The position numbers and the translations under genes were made by a program. Positions 1 to 8,805 of a stretch of 29,114 bases of DNA are shown in pieces (position 1 is the first letter of the stretch; every line of letters starts with the position of its first letter). Source of the stretch: Rhodospirillaceae bacterium TMED167 (GTDB lineage: Bacteria; Pseudomonadota; Alphaproteobacteria; Rhodospirillales_A; UBA2165); assembly GCA_002170915.1 (NCBI GenBank), contig NHHQ01000083.1, positions 1 to 29,114 of the forward strand. Direction: 5' to 3'. The notes below the pieces were generated by a model, which was given only the letters and a program-made list of their open reading frames with translations, was not told the origin of the DNA and made no database searches.

Positions 1-656
1 GTTCCCCCGACTGCAATCACAATAAGCCACAAATACTGCTCTGGGCTCGGCCATTTCCAAACAAATAGTGCCGGGGGCAGTGTAAACACGGTAAGGAAAA
101 ACATACCGTAAACTGTTATCGTAAAAGCACTATTAGTTTTTGATAGTCGTTTAATTATAACTACTGCCGTAGCCCAGGTTACAGCAGAGAAACATGCAAA
201 AGCATAACCAACACCGATCACCTCAATGCCAGGTCGAAGTATGACAAGCGCACCAACAAAACCAACAAAGAGACTTATCAAACGTCGAGGGCCCATAAAC
301 TCTTGAAAAAAGACGATTGCCATAATTGAGACAAATAGGGGTACTGTGAACATAAATGCAGAGATATTAGCAATAGGAAGCAATGTTAATGTCACAAAAA
401 ATGCCAGCATTGCGGCCGCATTAAACCCGCCTCGTGCTGCCATCCAACCCAAATCATTTGTTCTTAAAGCACCAAATCCATATCTATAAAATAAAGGCAG
501 TAAGAAAATAAAACCAAAAAAATTTCTTATAAAGGCAACCTGAAATGGGTGCAGATCCTGGGAGACTTGTCTCACCATTACTGCCATACCAGTCATGAGG
601 GCGGCCGAAATTACCATAAATCCGATACCCAAGAGACTAGTATTAGCCGACGGCAT
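1..656 (-). CDS. DMT/EamA-family permease, 3' end beyond the window
   Basis: I translated this frame from the ATG at 656 down to the left edge: about 218 codons with no stop, so the C-terminus lies outside the window. It starts MPSANTSLLGIGFMVISAAL and continues as alternating hydrophobic helices with short polar loops. The pattern of an Arg-rich turn after helix 1, an FIRNFFG segment and a VPLFVSIMAIVFFQE segment is typical of the first EamA repeat; the second repeat has begun before the edge. The family (about 300 residues, two repeats, ten helices) exports or imports small metabolites across the inner membrane; the substrate cannot be told. It begins 24 bases after the GST-like gene and is probably the last gene of that operon. 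Its base composition is clearly more AT-rich than its neighbours. Confidence 0.82.
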   Translation of the reverse strand, partial: MPSANTSLLGIGFMVISAALMTGMAVMVRQVSQDLHPFQVAFIRNFFGFIFLLPLFYRYGFGALRTNDLGWMAARGGFNAAAMLAFFVTLTLLPIANISAFMFTVPLFVSIMAIVFFQEFMGPRRLISLFVGFVGALVILRPGIEVIGVGYAFACFSAVTWATAVVIIKRLSKTNSAFTITVYGMFFLTVFTLPPALFVWKWPSPEQYLWLIVIAVGG

Positions 657-680
657 AACTATTTATCTGATCGCAAAGAT

Positions 681-1544
681 CTAGAGCTCAGCAACGTCAA
701 CAAGCGTACGACCTTCCTTCTTTTGTTGTGCATGGTGATCATCAACAGCCTTTTGCATCTCCGGAGAAACCTGCAATTCCTGATCAAAATCAGGTCGGTT
801 GCGAAGCGGCCAAAACCATTCATTGATGGTTGGGTGAAGCCGTTCCAGTGGGTACCCGCAACGGACCAAGCGGTTCACATAGATCACCCAGGCAACGTCG
901 AGAATGGTAATATCATCGCCAAATAGATATTTGGATTGTACCAACCGGTCGGCCAAGCCATCCAAGGTCTCTTTAAACTTGCTGGCAGAAAGACGCACAG
1001 CTTCATCCGTAATGCCAGTGCTTGCCGCCGTCTCCCAGAAATTCAACTCCACGTCTTTGTGCGCATCTTTCTCACCTCTGACCGTGCCAGTCCCCCTATT
1101 CCGGTAGTTTTCCAGAGTGTCTTTGGAGCGAGGCTCCTTTCCGCGCGGTTGGGTGAAGCGGAAGGTGATAGTTCGGAGGTCCATGTGAAGATCGTCTTCA
1201 TGATGGAGCAATTCAGCCATCTTATTCTCCATCCCGCGCGGAATGAGCTTATTGTCAGGAAACCGGCCATCCAACAAGGTGAGGATATCATTGCTCTCAA
1301 TATGGACTTCACCGTCCAGTACCAGCGTGGGAACCAAACCGCGCGGATTAATGCCCAGATAGTATTCGGAGTAATTTTCACCGTTGCCCAGGTTGATCGG
1401 GTGACTTTCCCATTCGATCCCCTTCACATTCATGAATACGCGGGCCTTTTGCGAGCAGGACGATCCTATAAAATGAAACAGGTGCACACCGGTCCAGTCC
1501 AGGACCTCCTTGGTGAGAATGTCGTTTTCGAGCAGCTGGACCAT
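681..1544 (-). CDS. Glutathione S-transferase-like protein
   Basis: 287 residues. The N-terminal thioredoxin-like half has an SSCSQKAR motif (about 28-35), where GSTs of the Ser/Cys classes keep the residue that activates glutathione. It is followed by NPRGLVPTLV with the cis-Pro at about 72 and the ES pair (83-84) that binds the glutathione glutamyl group. The helical C-terminal half carries the N-capping box FGDDITILDVAW (about 208-219). The protein is longer than usual (about 210-230) because of an insertion around 115-165. It starts 14 bases after the hydrolase gene, behind a GAGGAAGG ribosome site. In aromatic catabolism such proteins act as maleylpyruvate isomerases, beta-etherases or dehalogenases. 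A glutathione-dependent cis-trans isomerisation of a ring-cleavage product would suit this operon, but that is inference. Confidence 0.85.
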   Translation of the reverse strand: MVQLLENDILTKEVLDWTGVHLFHFIGSSCSQKARVFMNVKGIEWESHPINLGNGENYSEYYLGINPRGLVPTLVLDGEVHIESNDILTLLDGRFPDNKLIPRGMENKMAELLHHEDDLHMDLRTITFRFTQPRGKEPRSKDTLENYRNRGTGTVRGEKDAHKDVELNFWETAASTGITDEAVRLSASKFKETLDGLADRLVQSKYLFGDDITILDVAWVIYVNRLVRCGYPLERLHPTINEWFWPLRNRPDFDQELQVSPEMQKAVDDHHAQQKKEGRTLVDVAEL

Positions 1545-1558
1545 CGTCCCTTCCTCAG

Positions 1559-2383
1559 TTATTTAAATGACGCCAACGTCGCGTGTGTAGTGAAAAATAT
1601 ATCGATGAGCGCATTGAATTTATCGGGTTCTTCTAAGTTGCTTAAATGCCCAGCACCGCCAATCACTTCCATGCGTGCATCAGCAATGTCCTTGATCATT
1701 TCTTTGCCAAATTCCGGCGGGGTCAGCCGATCCTCGGCGCCATAGATGAGCAGAACTGGCATGGCCATCCTTTCAAGCTCCGCTGTTCGGTCAAAAAGCT
1801 GCGTGGCTTCCAATGTCTTAAGATACGACCCTTTACGAAGGAGATGGATACTGTTCATCAATTCTTGGCGCACTGCTGGGGTCGCATTGGGACCTAAGAG
1901 CGAATCCACGAGGTCTGGCGCCAGATCTTCAAATGATTTTCCTGCCAATAGAGGTTCCTGACGCAAACGCAAAAATCCTGCGCGTTCCTCAGCCGTCAGT
2001 GTTTTCCCGAAACTGGAGAAACAATCGCATAGGATCAATGTTGCGATCCGCTTTGGATAAAAATAGTGAAAATCCATCAAGACCCGAGCGCCCATGGATA
2101 GTCCCAACAAATGTGCTTTTTCCACGCCGAGATAATCCAGTAGGCGATTAAGGTCGTGCGAAAAGTCTTCGAATGCCAGAGGCCCCTCGTAATCATCGGA
2201 TTCGTGATAGCCCCGGGCATCCCAAGCATAAACAGAAAACCGGTCCGCAAGAGCCGCCATCTGACGGTGCCAATTTGATTTGTTGCCCCCGATGCCATGA
2301 ACAAAGACAACGGGGGGCCCCTCCCCGCTATGATTATAGGCGAGCCGAGGTATACCGGGGAGAAAAGAAGTTTCGAACGTCAT
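1559..2383 (-). CDS. Alpha/beta hydrolase, possible deformylase-type (NicD-like) enzyme
   Basis: 274 residues from the ATG at 2383, which has a strong AAGGAGG ribosome site 6 bases upstream; the frame stays open further upstream but that part overlaps the preceding gene and looks non-coding. The fold is a classic alpha/beta hydrolase: HG oxyanion motif (29-30), nucleophile elbow GLSMG with Ser96, acid Asp218 in GAEDRL and His246 in GGAGHLSNLEEP. In the nicotinate and picolinate pathways the enzyme after the 2,5-dihydroxypyridine dioxygenase is an alpha/beta hydrolase that removes formate from N-formylmaleamate (NicD). The position here, 16 bases after a NicX-like gene, makes that type of reaction the best guess. 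The sequence alone would also fit a 3-oxoadipate enol-lactonase or a ring-fission-product hydrolase. Confidence 0.85.
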   Translation of the reverse strand: MTFETSFLPGIPRLAYNHSGEGPPVVFVHGIGGNKSNWHRQMAALADRFSVYAWDARGYHESDDYEGPLAFEDFSHDLNRLLDYLGVEKAHLLGLSMGARVLMDFHYFYPKRIATLILCDCFSSFGKTLTAEERAGFLRLRQEPLLAGKSFEDLAPDLVDSLLGPNATPAVRQELMNSIHLLRKGSYLKTLEATQLFDRTAELERMAMPVLLIYGAEDRLTPPEFGKEMIKDIADARMEVIGGAGHLSNLEEPDKFNALIDIFFTTHATLASFK

Positions 2384-2399
2384 ATCTGGCCTCCTTTTA

Positions 2400-3446
2400 T
2401 CACGTGTGGGCCAAAGGCGGGAGCAGAACGCCCTTCTCGATAATCTGCCGCTCGTCCAGCCAGATGCTGCAGTTCCGCATAGGCAAATCAAAATGACCAC
2501 GGGTGAAGCGACCCGCAAACTCATTAGCGCCAGTGGACAGTAGAAAACTCCCCGCAAGCGCACGCAGTTCGGTCCCGTTAATCTGGTCCTTATCAAACAT
2601 GGCCAGCGACTCCCAGCGCGCCGCCGGGTTCATGCCCCACCCCACATGAGAAACGGCATAGGCATTCTCATCAAAAGCGGCGTAATATTCCCGCATCAAC
2701 TCGGCATCCAGTCCGTCACCGCTGATGTTCACAACAAAATCATCCTCAAACGTGAGCGTGATTGGCGATTCCAAATAACGCTTGAACGTCAGGTTCACAT
2801 CGCCTCGGTCCAAAACAACGGTTCCGTTCGTGGTTTTGGCCTTTGGGAAACAAAGGCACAGACCAGCCGGCCAGTAGCCGACCTTATCCCCTTCGTCCAA
2901 ATATCCAGCCCCGCCCCGTCCCGGTGCATCAGTGACATCAATAGTGAGGTCAGTCCCAGCATCGGATACAACCCGCATGGTGCCCGCATCACTGAGCATT
3001 TGCATGCCCAGATCAATAGTCGGCCGGAGAGCTGGATTTGGCATGCAGCGTTCGAGAATTTCTGGATGTTCATTAGAAATCATCAGCAGCCTGGACCCGC
3101 CGTCCAGTATTGCCGGCAACTCAGGCGCGTGTAGCATGCCTTCCACGGTAACATCGACGACGAGGCTGCTGCTAGCAAGCGCTTTGATGACTGGCGCGAT
3201 GCCCTGTACCACTGGCGTGCTCCCAGTGGACCGCATGGGCACTGGATCTTCAAGCGGTGGGGTCGGCAAACGGACATGAAACACCCGGGCCCCCAGTTGC
3301 AAAAGCGCGAGTTCCGAGAGATCGACGAGGACCTGCCGGGACTGTGTTTCGGATAAAATGGCGACGACATCGCCTTCGTGTACCCGACAGTTCTGGAAGG
3401 TTTCGACAAAACACCTGATCCATTTGCCTTCCACGCTCTCCACCAC
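2400..3446 (-). CDS. NicX-like (2,5-dihydroxypyridine 5,6-dioxygenase family) ring-cleaving dioxygenase
   Basis: 348 residues, matching the family length of about 350. NicX cleaves 2,5-dihydroxypyridine to N-formylmaleamate using one Fe(II) held by His265, His318 and Asp320 in a fold related to M29 aminopeptidases. This protein keeps the equivalents: His267 in SHVGWG and His318/Asp320 in GHFDLP. It also keeps GTVVLDRGD, the RALAGSFLLSTG stretch and PMRNCSIWLD, all close to NicX as I remember it. One difference is a Tyr at 191 before WPAG, where I recall His in NicX, so the substrate may differ. The start is GTG directly abutting the TAA of the molybdoenzyme gene; the GGAGGAGGAG ribosome site lies inside that gene's last codons, so translation is probably coupled. 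Family assignment is firm; exact substrate is not. Confidence 0.86.
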   Translation of the reverse strand: MVESVEGKWIRCFVETFQNCRVHEGDVVAILSETQSRQVLVDLSELALLQLGARVFHVRLPTPPLEDPVPMRSTGSTPVVQGIAPVIKALASSSLVVDVTVEGMLHAPELPAILDGGSRLLMISNEHPEILERCMPNPALRPTIDLGMQMLSDAGTMRVVSDAGTDLTIDVTDAPGRGGAGYLDEGDKVGYWPAGLCLCFPKAKTTNGTVVLDRGDVNLTFKRYLESPITLTFEDDFVVNISGDGLDAELMREYYAAFDENAYAVSHVGWGMNPAARWESLAMFDKDQINGTELRALAGSFLLSTGANEFAGRFTRGHFDLPMRNCSIWLDERQIIEKGVLLPPLAHT

Positions 3447-5774
3447 TTAAAGCTCCTCCTCCGGGATGACGTCCGGCGGTGTAAATATCTTGATGGGCGG
3501 CAAAGTACCTTCGAACTTCTTCACCTCCACCAGGGTCGACATGGCCGTAGGTCCTTGCGCCAAGCTCGACGTCCCAGCATCCCGCGTCAGTACATTGGGA
3601 TTGCCATGAACATCAAGACTGCCCGGCTCGCCAGGCTCCAATGGATCAAACCACGCCCCTGTCGGCAACCGGATAACGCCCGGCATCACTCCATCTGACA
3701 GCTTCACAACAGACAAACATGCTCCCCGGTCATTGAAGAGGCGGATTGCATCACCGTCTTGGATGTTGCGCCGAGTGGCGTCCTTTGGGTTCATAGCAGC
3801 CGGTTCCCGGCCCTTGAGCTTGTTGCTTTGGCTGTATCCTCCATTGTCGTATTGGCTGTGGAGACGGGTGTCCGGCTGATTGGAAATCAGATGCAAGGGG
3901 AACCGCTCCGTGAGGTCCGCCCCCAACCACTCGGCGGGATCTTGCCATACGGGGTGCCCAGGACAATCTTCGTAGCCGAAACCGTCAATTTTTTCCGAAA
4001 AAATCTCAATTTTGCCGGAGGGAGTATCCAGCGCATGAGCGGCGGGGTCTTGCCGGAAAGCGCTCATAAACACATCCCCTTCGGGATCAGAAAACTTGTG
4101 AAAGCCTCGCGCCCAGAACTCTTCCAGACCGGGCATCTCTTCACCCAGCGCCGCCGCATTTTGCCGCAAACGGTCGAACATATGCTCCAGCCATTCCTGT
4201 GCATTCCGGCCTTCCGTATAGTCAAATTGACAGCCAAGCCGAGCTGCCAGGCCGGTAAAAATTTCGTAATCTGTTTTGGTGTCGCCGAAGGGTTCCGTCG
4301 CTTTCTGCATGGCGAAGAAATAGCTGTCTGTGCGACTAACGCCGATATCATTCCGCTCCAACGTCGTCGCCATGGGAAAAATAATATCGGCATGACGCGC
4401 GTTGGCGTTCCACCAGGCTTCGTGAACGATAACGGTGTCTGGCTTTTGCCAGGCCTCGACCATCTTATTGAGATCCTGATGATGATGAAATGGATTGCCG
4501 CCGCACCAATACACCACTTTGATATCTGGATAGGTGCGCTTCTCACCGTCATACACAAAGGCCTCGCCCGGGTTCAGTAACATGTCAGAAATCCGAGCAA
4601 CGGGAATATAGTCCCGAACTAAATTCTCCCCTTGGGGCAGGGCTGGTTTGGGAATTCCCGATGGCGCGCGTCCCACCAAATTAGTCGCACCATAGCCCAA
4701 AGCAAAACCGCCGCCGGGAAGACCAATCTGCCCCAGAATGGCGGCGAGGGTTATGGCCATCCAGAACGCCTGTTCACCATGATCGGTGCGTTGGGTCGAC
4801 CAGCTGAGATTAATCATGGTGCGTTTGGCTGTCATTTCCGCCGCAAGCCTTCGGATCGTATCCGGTGCGACATCGGCAATTCCCCCAGCCCATTGGGCAT
4901 CTTTCGGAATGCCATCCGTTTTACCGAGCAAATAGGCCTCAAACCTATCATAGCCGGTGCAGTGGCTTTCGAGGAAGATCGGGTTATGCTGTCCTCCGGT
5001 CACAATCTCATGGGCCAACCCCATCATCAGCGCGGTATCCGTATTCGGCCGGAGGGGTTGCCATTCGGCCTCCAAGAAGTCCGCCATGTCACTTTTAAGG
5101 GGACTAAAGCTCACGAAACGGACGCCCTTCTTCCGACATTTCAACAGATCAGTTTTGACGCTGTGCTTGCCCGTTCCACCGCCATCAACCTGAGTGTTTT
5201 TCATGGGAATACCGCCAAAAGAGACAAGTAATTCCGTATGGTCAGCCACCATGTTTAGGGGCGTGTTAAGCTCTATCTGTTGAAACATGCCGAGACCGAT
5301 TACATGGGGAAGGATGACCTCACCAGCTGCAAAACTGTATGTATTTATGCTGTCCGTATATCCACCCGCGCATTTCATGAAACGATGGAGTTGACTGCTG
5401 GGATGATGGAAACGTCCTGCACTGCCCCAGCCATAAGACCCGGCATAAATCGCCTGATTACCATAGGTGGTGCGCACACGCTCCAGTTCGGCTGCCGTGA
5501 GATCCCAAGCACGCTCCCATGAGACAGCGACAAAAGGGCCCTTCCCCCGGCCTTTTGTCGATGTATCCTGCGCCTTATCTGGCCCGTTCTCCAACCAGGC
5601 CTTACGCACCATGGGCTGACGAATTCGGACCGCATCATTGAGCGCCTGTGGCATACCAGGTCCGATGGGAGAAGGATCGGGATCATGATCGAACGGTGTC
5701 AGCGCGGAGACCTGTCCATTTTCGACCTCCACCTGATATGCCCCCCAATGGGTGGCTGTCATAAACTTGGTCAT
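3447..5774 (-). CDS. DMSO reductase-family molybdopterin oxidoreductase, cytoplasmic (BisC/DorA-like)
   Basis: 775 residues. It has no Tat signal and no N-terminal Fe-S cysteine motif, so it should be a cytoplasmic single-subunit bis-MGD enzyme like biotin sulfoxide reductase. It starts within a CHWG-like motif (THWGAYQVEVENG) and follows DMSO reductase closely. It has the active-site pair Tyr114 and Trp116 (SYGWGS) and the Mo-ligand Ser147 (NTYSFAAG), falling at the same numbers as in mature Rhodobacter DMSO reductase. It also has GEQAFWM, LGQIGLPGGG, GGNPFHHHQD, NARHADIIFP and LHSQYDNGG. Such enzymes reduce S- and N-oxides, including pyridine N-oxides. It is the first gene of the minus-strand operon, divergent from the NTF2-like gene over 52 bases. 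The ribosome site at 5774 is weak; Met5 (5762) is an alternative start. Confidence 0.9.
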   Translation of the reverse strand: MTKFMTATHWGAYQVEVENGQVSALTPFDHDPDPSPIGPGMPQALNDAVRIRQPMVRKAWLENGPDKAQDTSTKGRGKGPFVAVSWERAWDLTAAELERVRTTYGNQAIYAGSYGWGSAGRFHHPSSQLHRFMKCAGGYTDSINTYSFAAGEVILPHVIGLGMFQQIELNTPLNMVADHTELLVSFGGIPMKNTQVDGGGTGKHSVKTDLLKCRKKGVRFVSFSPLKSDMADFLEAEWQPLRPNTDTALMMGLAHEIVTGGQHNPIFLESHCTGYDRFEAYLLGKTDGIPKDAQWAGGIADVAPDTIRRLAAEMTAKRTMINLSWSTQRTDHGEQAFWMAITLAAILGQIGLPGGGFALGYGATNLVGRAPSGIPKPALPQGENLVRDYIPVARISDMLLNPGEAFVYDGEKRTYPDIKVVYWCGGNPFHHHQDLNKMVEAWQKPDTVIVHEAWWNANARHADIIFPMATTLERNDIGVSRTDSYFFAMQKATEPFGDTKTDYEIFTGLAARLGCQFDYTEGRNAQEWLEHMFDRLRQNAAALGEEMPGLEEFWARGFHKFSDPEGDVFMSAFRQDPAAHALDTPSGKIEIFSEKIDGFGYEDCPGHPVWQDPAEWLGADLTERFPLHLISNQPDTRLHSQYDNGGYSQSNKLKGREPAAMNPKDATRRNIQDGDAIRLFNDRGACLSVVKLSDGVMPGVIRLPTGAWFDPLEPGEPGSLDVHGNPNVLTRDAGTSSLAQGPTAMSTLVEVKKFEGTLPPIKIFTPPDVIPEEEL

Positions 5775-5826
5775 TCAAGCAGATTAGCTATAAAATCACC
5801 GAACGTCACCTTTTGGATTAACGAAT

Positions 5827-6228
5827 ATGACAGACAGACAGAACCGACAGACCGCGTCTGACGACGCCATTAGAGCGATCAAAGGGTATCTTCATGCGAT
5901 GGAGGAACGGGATATGGCGCGTGCAGCATCTTTTCTGGCCGACGAGTTCCAGATGCTCTTTCCCGGAGACCAGACATTCCGGACACTTAACGACCTCATC
6001 ACTTGGGCTAAGCCCCGCTATCGATGGGTCAAGAAGAACTACGATCAGTTTGATACCTGTGCCGCCGAGGAAGAGACTATCGTTTACTGCTACGGCACCC
6101 TGCACGGCCAGTGGCCGGATGGTTCAACTTTCAGTGACATTCGCTTCATCGACCGGTTTGTCATCAAACGCGGTCTCCTCACAGATCAAAAAGTCTGGAA
6201 CGATCTGGCAGAGGCCGCAAACAGCTAA
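5827..6228 (+). CDS. NTF2/SnoaL-like small protein
   Basis: 133 residues. It opens with a helix (AIKGYLHAMEERDMARAASFLAD) followed by a beta-rich part (FQMLFPG ... IVYCYGTLHGQWPDGSTFSDIRFIDRFVIKRGLL), the usual order of the cone-shaped NTF2/SnoaL fold. Members include ketosteroid isomerase-like enzymes, polyketide cyclases and many accessory proteins in catabolic clusters, so no reaction can be named. It is transcribed alone, divergent from the molybdoenzyme operon and convergent with the amidase, whose stop lies 20 bases beyond. No clear ribosome site precedes the ATG. Confidence 0.72.
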   Translation: MTDRQNRQTASDDAIRAIKGYLHAMEERDMARAASFLADEFQMLFPGDQTFRTLNDLITWAKPRYRWVKKNYDQFDTCAAEEETIVYCYGTLHGQWPDGSTFSDIRFIDRFVIKRGLLTDQKVWNDLAEAANS

Positions 6229-6247
6229 GATCGCCGTTTAGCAATGG

Positions 6248-7681
6248 CTATAATGGCGGTGCTGGGATCTCCGGGCGAAGGGTCTCGTAGGCCAGCCCAA
6301 TCGCCAACAGGTTGCGATCGTTACCGCGGGGGCCGTCAAAGCCGATCGCCGCAGGAAGTCCTTTAGGGGTGAGCCCCATTGGCACTGTTAAGCCTGCAAA
6401 TCCCCCTATGCTGGCGGGCTGCACGTTGCGGCTCGACGCCAGAAATTTGGGCACTTCCCTACCGCCCATGGTATGCGTTCCCCAATCATCCAGCCGGGTC
6501 GCCGCGATGATCGTCGACGGAAAAATCAGCGCGTCCAGCCCCGCGGTCTCGAATGACTCTGAGTACGCGGCCTGCAGAGCTGGCCGCATGTCGTTCAGTG
6601 CCTCCTGATACGCCGTGTCTGAGATAGCGTCCGTCGATCCTAGAGCCGTGAAATGCTCACCAAGGCCACTAGCGGCGATTTGAGATATAACGTCCTCAAA
6701 ACTAACGCCGGCCCCGGTATCTGCCAAATATTTTGGAACAGCTCGAGAAAACTCATACGCAGCGAGATGCTGCGCGGACGTCCCCATGAGCAGATCCAGC
6801 CCCGGAATAGCAACGTCCACAATCTCAGCCCCAGCGGATGCCAACCGCTCTACCTCCGCTTCAAAAAGCGCCAAAATATCGGGATCGCAATCGGAACAAA
6901 AAAAACGCCTCTCGACACCGAACCGAAGGCGAGATAGGTCAGCCGGCGGTACCGCGTCAGTGCTACAGATCACCCGGTCCAGAAGTTCAAGGTCCGCAAC
7001 GTGACGCGCCATGGGGCCCGCAGTATCCCGAGTCCAGGAAATCGGCACAATCCCTCTCTGAGAATAACGTCCGGTTGTGGGCCGGAGACCTGCAATGCCG
7101 CACCAGGCAGCCGGATTGCGGACACTTCCGCCCGTATCAGTGCCTAGTCCCGCCGGGGCGATACGCGCCGCCACCGCCGCTCCTGTACCACTAGACGAGC
7201 CCGCCGGAGACCGGTCAGGGTCATAGGGGTTTCGGGCAGTACCAAAAGCGCCCCAGACAGCCTCCCGGCCATCTTCGGGTTGAGAGACACCCGGACTGAA
7301 TGCCATTTCGTGCATATTTGCCTTGCTCATAACAATGGCGCCCGCATCCAGAAGTTTACGCATCACAGGTGCCGTTTGGCCTGGCTCGTGATTTTTGAGT
7401 GCGGGTGTGGCGGCCGTCGTCGGATAGCCCGCAACATCAATATTATCTTTGATCACCAAGGGCAAACCGTGTAGCGGGCCAACAGCGCTGCCCGCTGCCA
7501 GTTTTTGATCGGCCGCCTCGGCCGCCTCTAGGAACCGGCTAGGATCGAAGTTGATGAGCGTATTGAGCCCGCTACAAGCATCGGCCCGCCGCAAAAGACA
7601 TTCCGCTACCTCGAGCGAGGAAAGCGTGCCGTTCGCTATACCTGTGACAATGCTAACTGCTGTCAAATGAGGAATTTCCAT
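6248..7681 (-). CDS. Amidase-signature family amidohydrolase
   Basis: 477 residues, the full family length. The Ser-cisSer-Lys triad is visible: Lys78 in [10 protein letters not shown], Ser162 in PAGSSSGTG and the nucleophile Ser186 in [16 protein letters not shown], with the usual 24-residue gap between the two serines. These enzymes hydrolyse amide bonds (GatA, mandelamide hydrolase, indoleacetamide hydrolase and others). A cytoplasmic amidase beside a possible pyridine-ring cleavage operon could act on a maleamate-type intermediate, but the known maleamate amidase NicF belongs to the isochorismatase family, so this is only a suggestion. A strong AGGAGGGAGAGG ribosome site precedes the ATG at 7681. 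It is transcribed divergently from the HpaI aldolase gene. Confidence 0.9.
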   Translation of the reverse strand: MEIPHLTAVSIVTGIANGTLSSLEVAECLLRRADACSGLNTLINFDPSRFLEAAEAADQKLAAGSAVGPLHGLPLVIKDNIDVAGYPTTAATPALKNHEPGQTAPVMRKLLDAGAIVMSKANMHEMAFSPGVSQPEDGREAVWGAFGTARNPYDPDRSPAGSSSGTGAAVAARIAPAGLGTDTGGSVRNPAAWCGIAGLRPTTGRYSQRGIVPISWTRDTAGPMARHVADLELLDRVICSTDAVPPADLSRLRFGVERRFFCSDCDPDILALFEAEVERLASAGAEIVDVAIPGLDLLMGTSAQHLAAYEFSRAVPKYLADTGAGVSFEDVISQIAASGLGEHFTALGSTDAISDTAYQEALNDMRPALQAAYSESFETAGLDALIFPSTIIAATRLDDWGTHTMGGREVPKFLASSRNVQPASIGGFAGLTVPMGLTPKGLPAAIGFDGPRGNDRNLLAIGLAYETLRPEIPAPPL

Positions 7682-7928
7682 CCTCTCCCTCCTGTTTCAG
7701 GGGTCGAGCCTATCACATGGAAGGACCAGAAAAAGCCTAGTTAAGCAGTTTCAGAAATGTATATAATTAGTTCATGCATAAAGATTTCAGGATTCGTTGC
7801 CTTACTGCTGGTTAACCCGGCGATCGAAGATCAAGGTTGATGACGCATAAATCACCAGCAACTAATCTAGTTTGCAACCACCGTCAGCAGGTTAATTTTT
7901 TTATTGATCAGGACAGAGCCAGAGAACA
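7682..7928. promoter_or_regulatory. Divergent intergenic region between amidase and aldolase genes
   Basis: 247 non-coding bases that must hold the promoters of both divergent genes. A perfect TATAAT lies at 7762-7767 on the plus strand, but I see no good -35 box at the right distance. A GGTTAACC palindrome lies at 7811-7818, a second GGTTAA follows at about 7890, and GCATAAA occurs at 7776 and 7845. Any of these could be operator sites; none is proven. Confidence 0.35.
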
Positions 7929-8792
7929 ATGACCTCATTTTCGAGATTAAACGGACTTATCCGCGCAATGGAAACCGGCGGTATCGCTTTCTCTGCGTTC
8001 GTACCGATGGACATCAATTCCGCTCAGGCCATGGCGGCATCTAAATTTGACGGCATCATATACGAGGGGGAACACAGTCCATGGGATATCGTCGCCCTTG
8101 GCCACTGTCTGCAGTATATGTTGGACCGACGGCAAATAGCCGACAGCGGCTCCATTGCAGCGCCAGCCACCCCTTTAGCGCGAGTCCCAATCAACGGCAT
8201 AGAGATGGGGCAATGGCATGCTAAACAGGCGCTGGACACTGGCACCTATGGAATCGTCTGGCCGCATATCAGCACTGTTGAGGAGGCCTATAATGCGGTC
8301 GCCGCCTGCCGGTATCCGCGGCTCGAGAGCGCACCCCTGTATGAACCCCGTGGGATTCGCGGCGATGGCCCTGTCCGTGCGTGCCGCTATTGGGGCCTCA
8401 CCCAGCAGGAATATTATACCAAAGCCGACGTTTGGCCACTTGCCCCCGATGGTGAAATCCTCGTCATCATTCAGATCGAGGATACTGCAGGTATCCAAAA
8501 TCTACCGGACATGCTTAAAAACGTCCCCGGAATCGGGGCGATCCTGATTGGCGAAGGAGATCTAGGGCAAGAATTGGGTCATCCTCGCCAATACGACCAT
8601 CCCGTGCTACGGGAACACATCGCCGAAATTGTTGCAATTTGTCGGGAACATGATGTGGTCGTCGGACATCCCCATGCAGATGCCGGCAACATGCAACGCA
8701 TCATTGATGAGGGCTTCCGACTAATCATGCCAGGACCAGTCCGTTCATACGCGGGATTGGAAAAAGGCCTGGAACTGAGCGGACGCGCGTAG
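7929..8792 (+). CDS. HpcH/HpaI-family aldolase
   Basis: 287 residues. It is a TIM-barrel class II pyruvate aldolase with the family's recognisable sites: GEHSPWD with Glu48/His49, the catalytic Arg85 in ARVPI, the metal-binding Glu184 in IQIED and Asp211 in GEGDLGQELG. The family cleaves 4-hydroxy-2-oxo acids to pyruvate and an aldehyde or oxo acid using a divalent metal. It sits 13 bases before the LigJ-type hydratase. LigJ makes 4-carboxy-4-hydroxy-2-oxoadipate, normally split by an RraA-like aldolase (LigK). No LigK-like gene is in the window, so this protein could take that step; this is inferred from context. Alternatively it may act on another hydroxy-oxo acid. Confidence 0.88.
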   Translation: MTSFSRLNGLIRAMETGGIAFSAFVPMDINSAQAMAASKFDGIIYEGEHSPWDIVALGHCLQYMLDRRQIADSGSIAAPATPLARVPINGIEMGQWHAKQALDTGTYGIVWPHISTVEEAYNAVAACRYPRLESAPLYEPRGIRGDGPVRACRYWGLTQQEYYTKADVWPLAPDGEILVIIQIEDTAGIQNLPDMLKNVPGIGAILIGEGDLGQELGHPRQYDHPVLREHIAEIVAICREHDVVVGHPHADAGNMQRIIDEGFRLIMPGPVRSYAGLEKGLELSGRA

Positions 8793-8805
8793 GAGACATC
8801 ACCTT

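Noticed and set aside
936..1745. 269-codon plus-strand open frame
   Set aside because: It lies opposite the GST-like and hydrolase genes, has no family features and no ribosome site; it is an overlap artefact.
3759..4580. 273-codon plus-strand open frame
   Set aside because: It is wholly antisense to the well-supported molybdoenzyme gene, with no recognisable domain.
6248..7681. Naming the amidase as maleamate amidohydrolase NicF
   Set aside because: NicF belongs to the isochorismatase family; this protein has the amidase-signature Ser-Ser-Lys triad, so only a functional analogy is possible.
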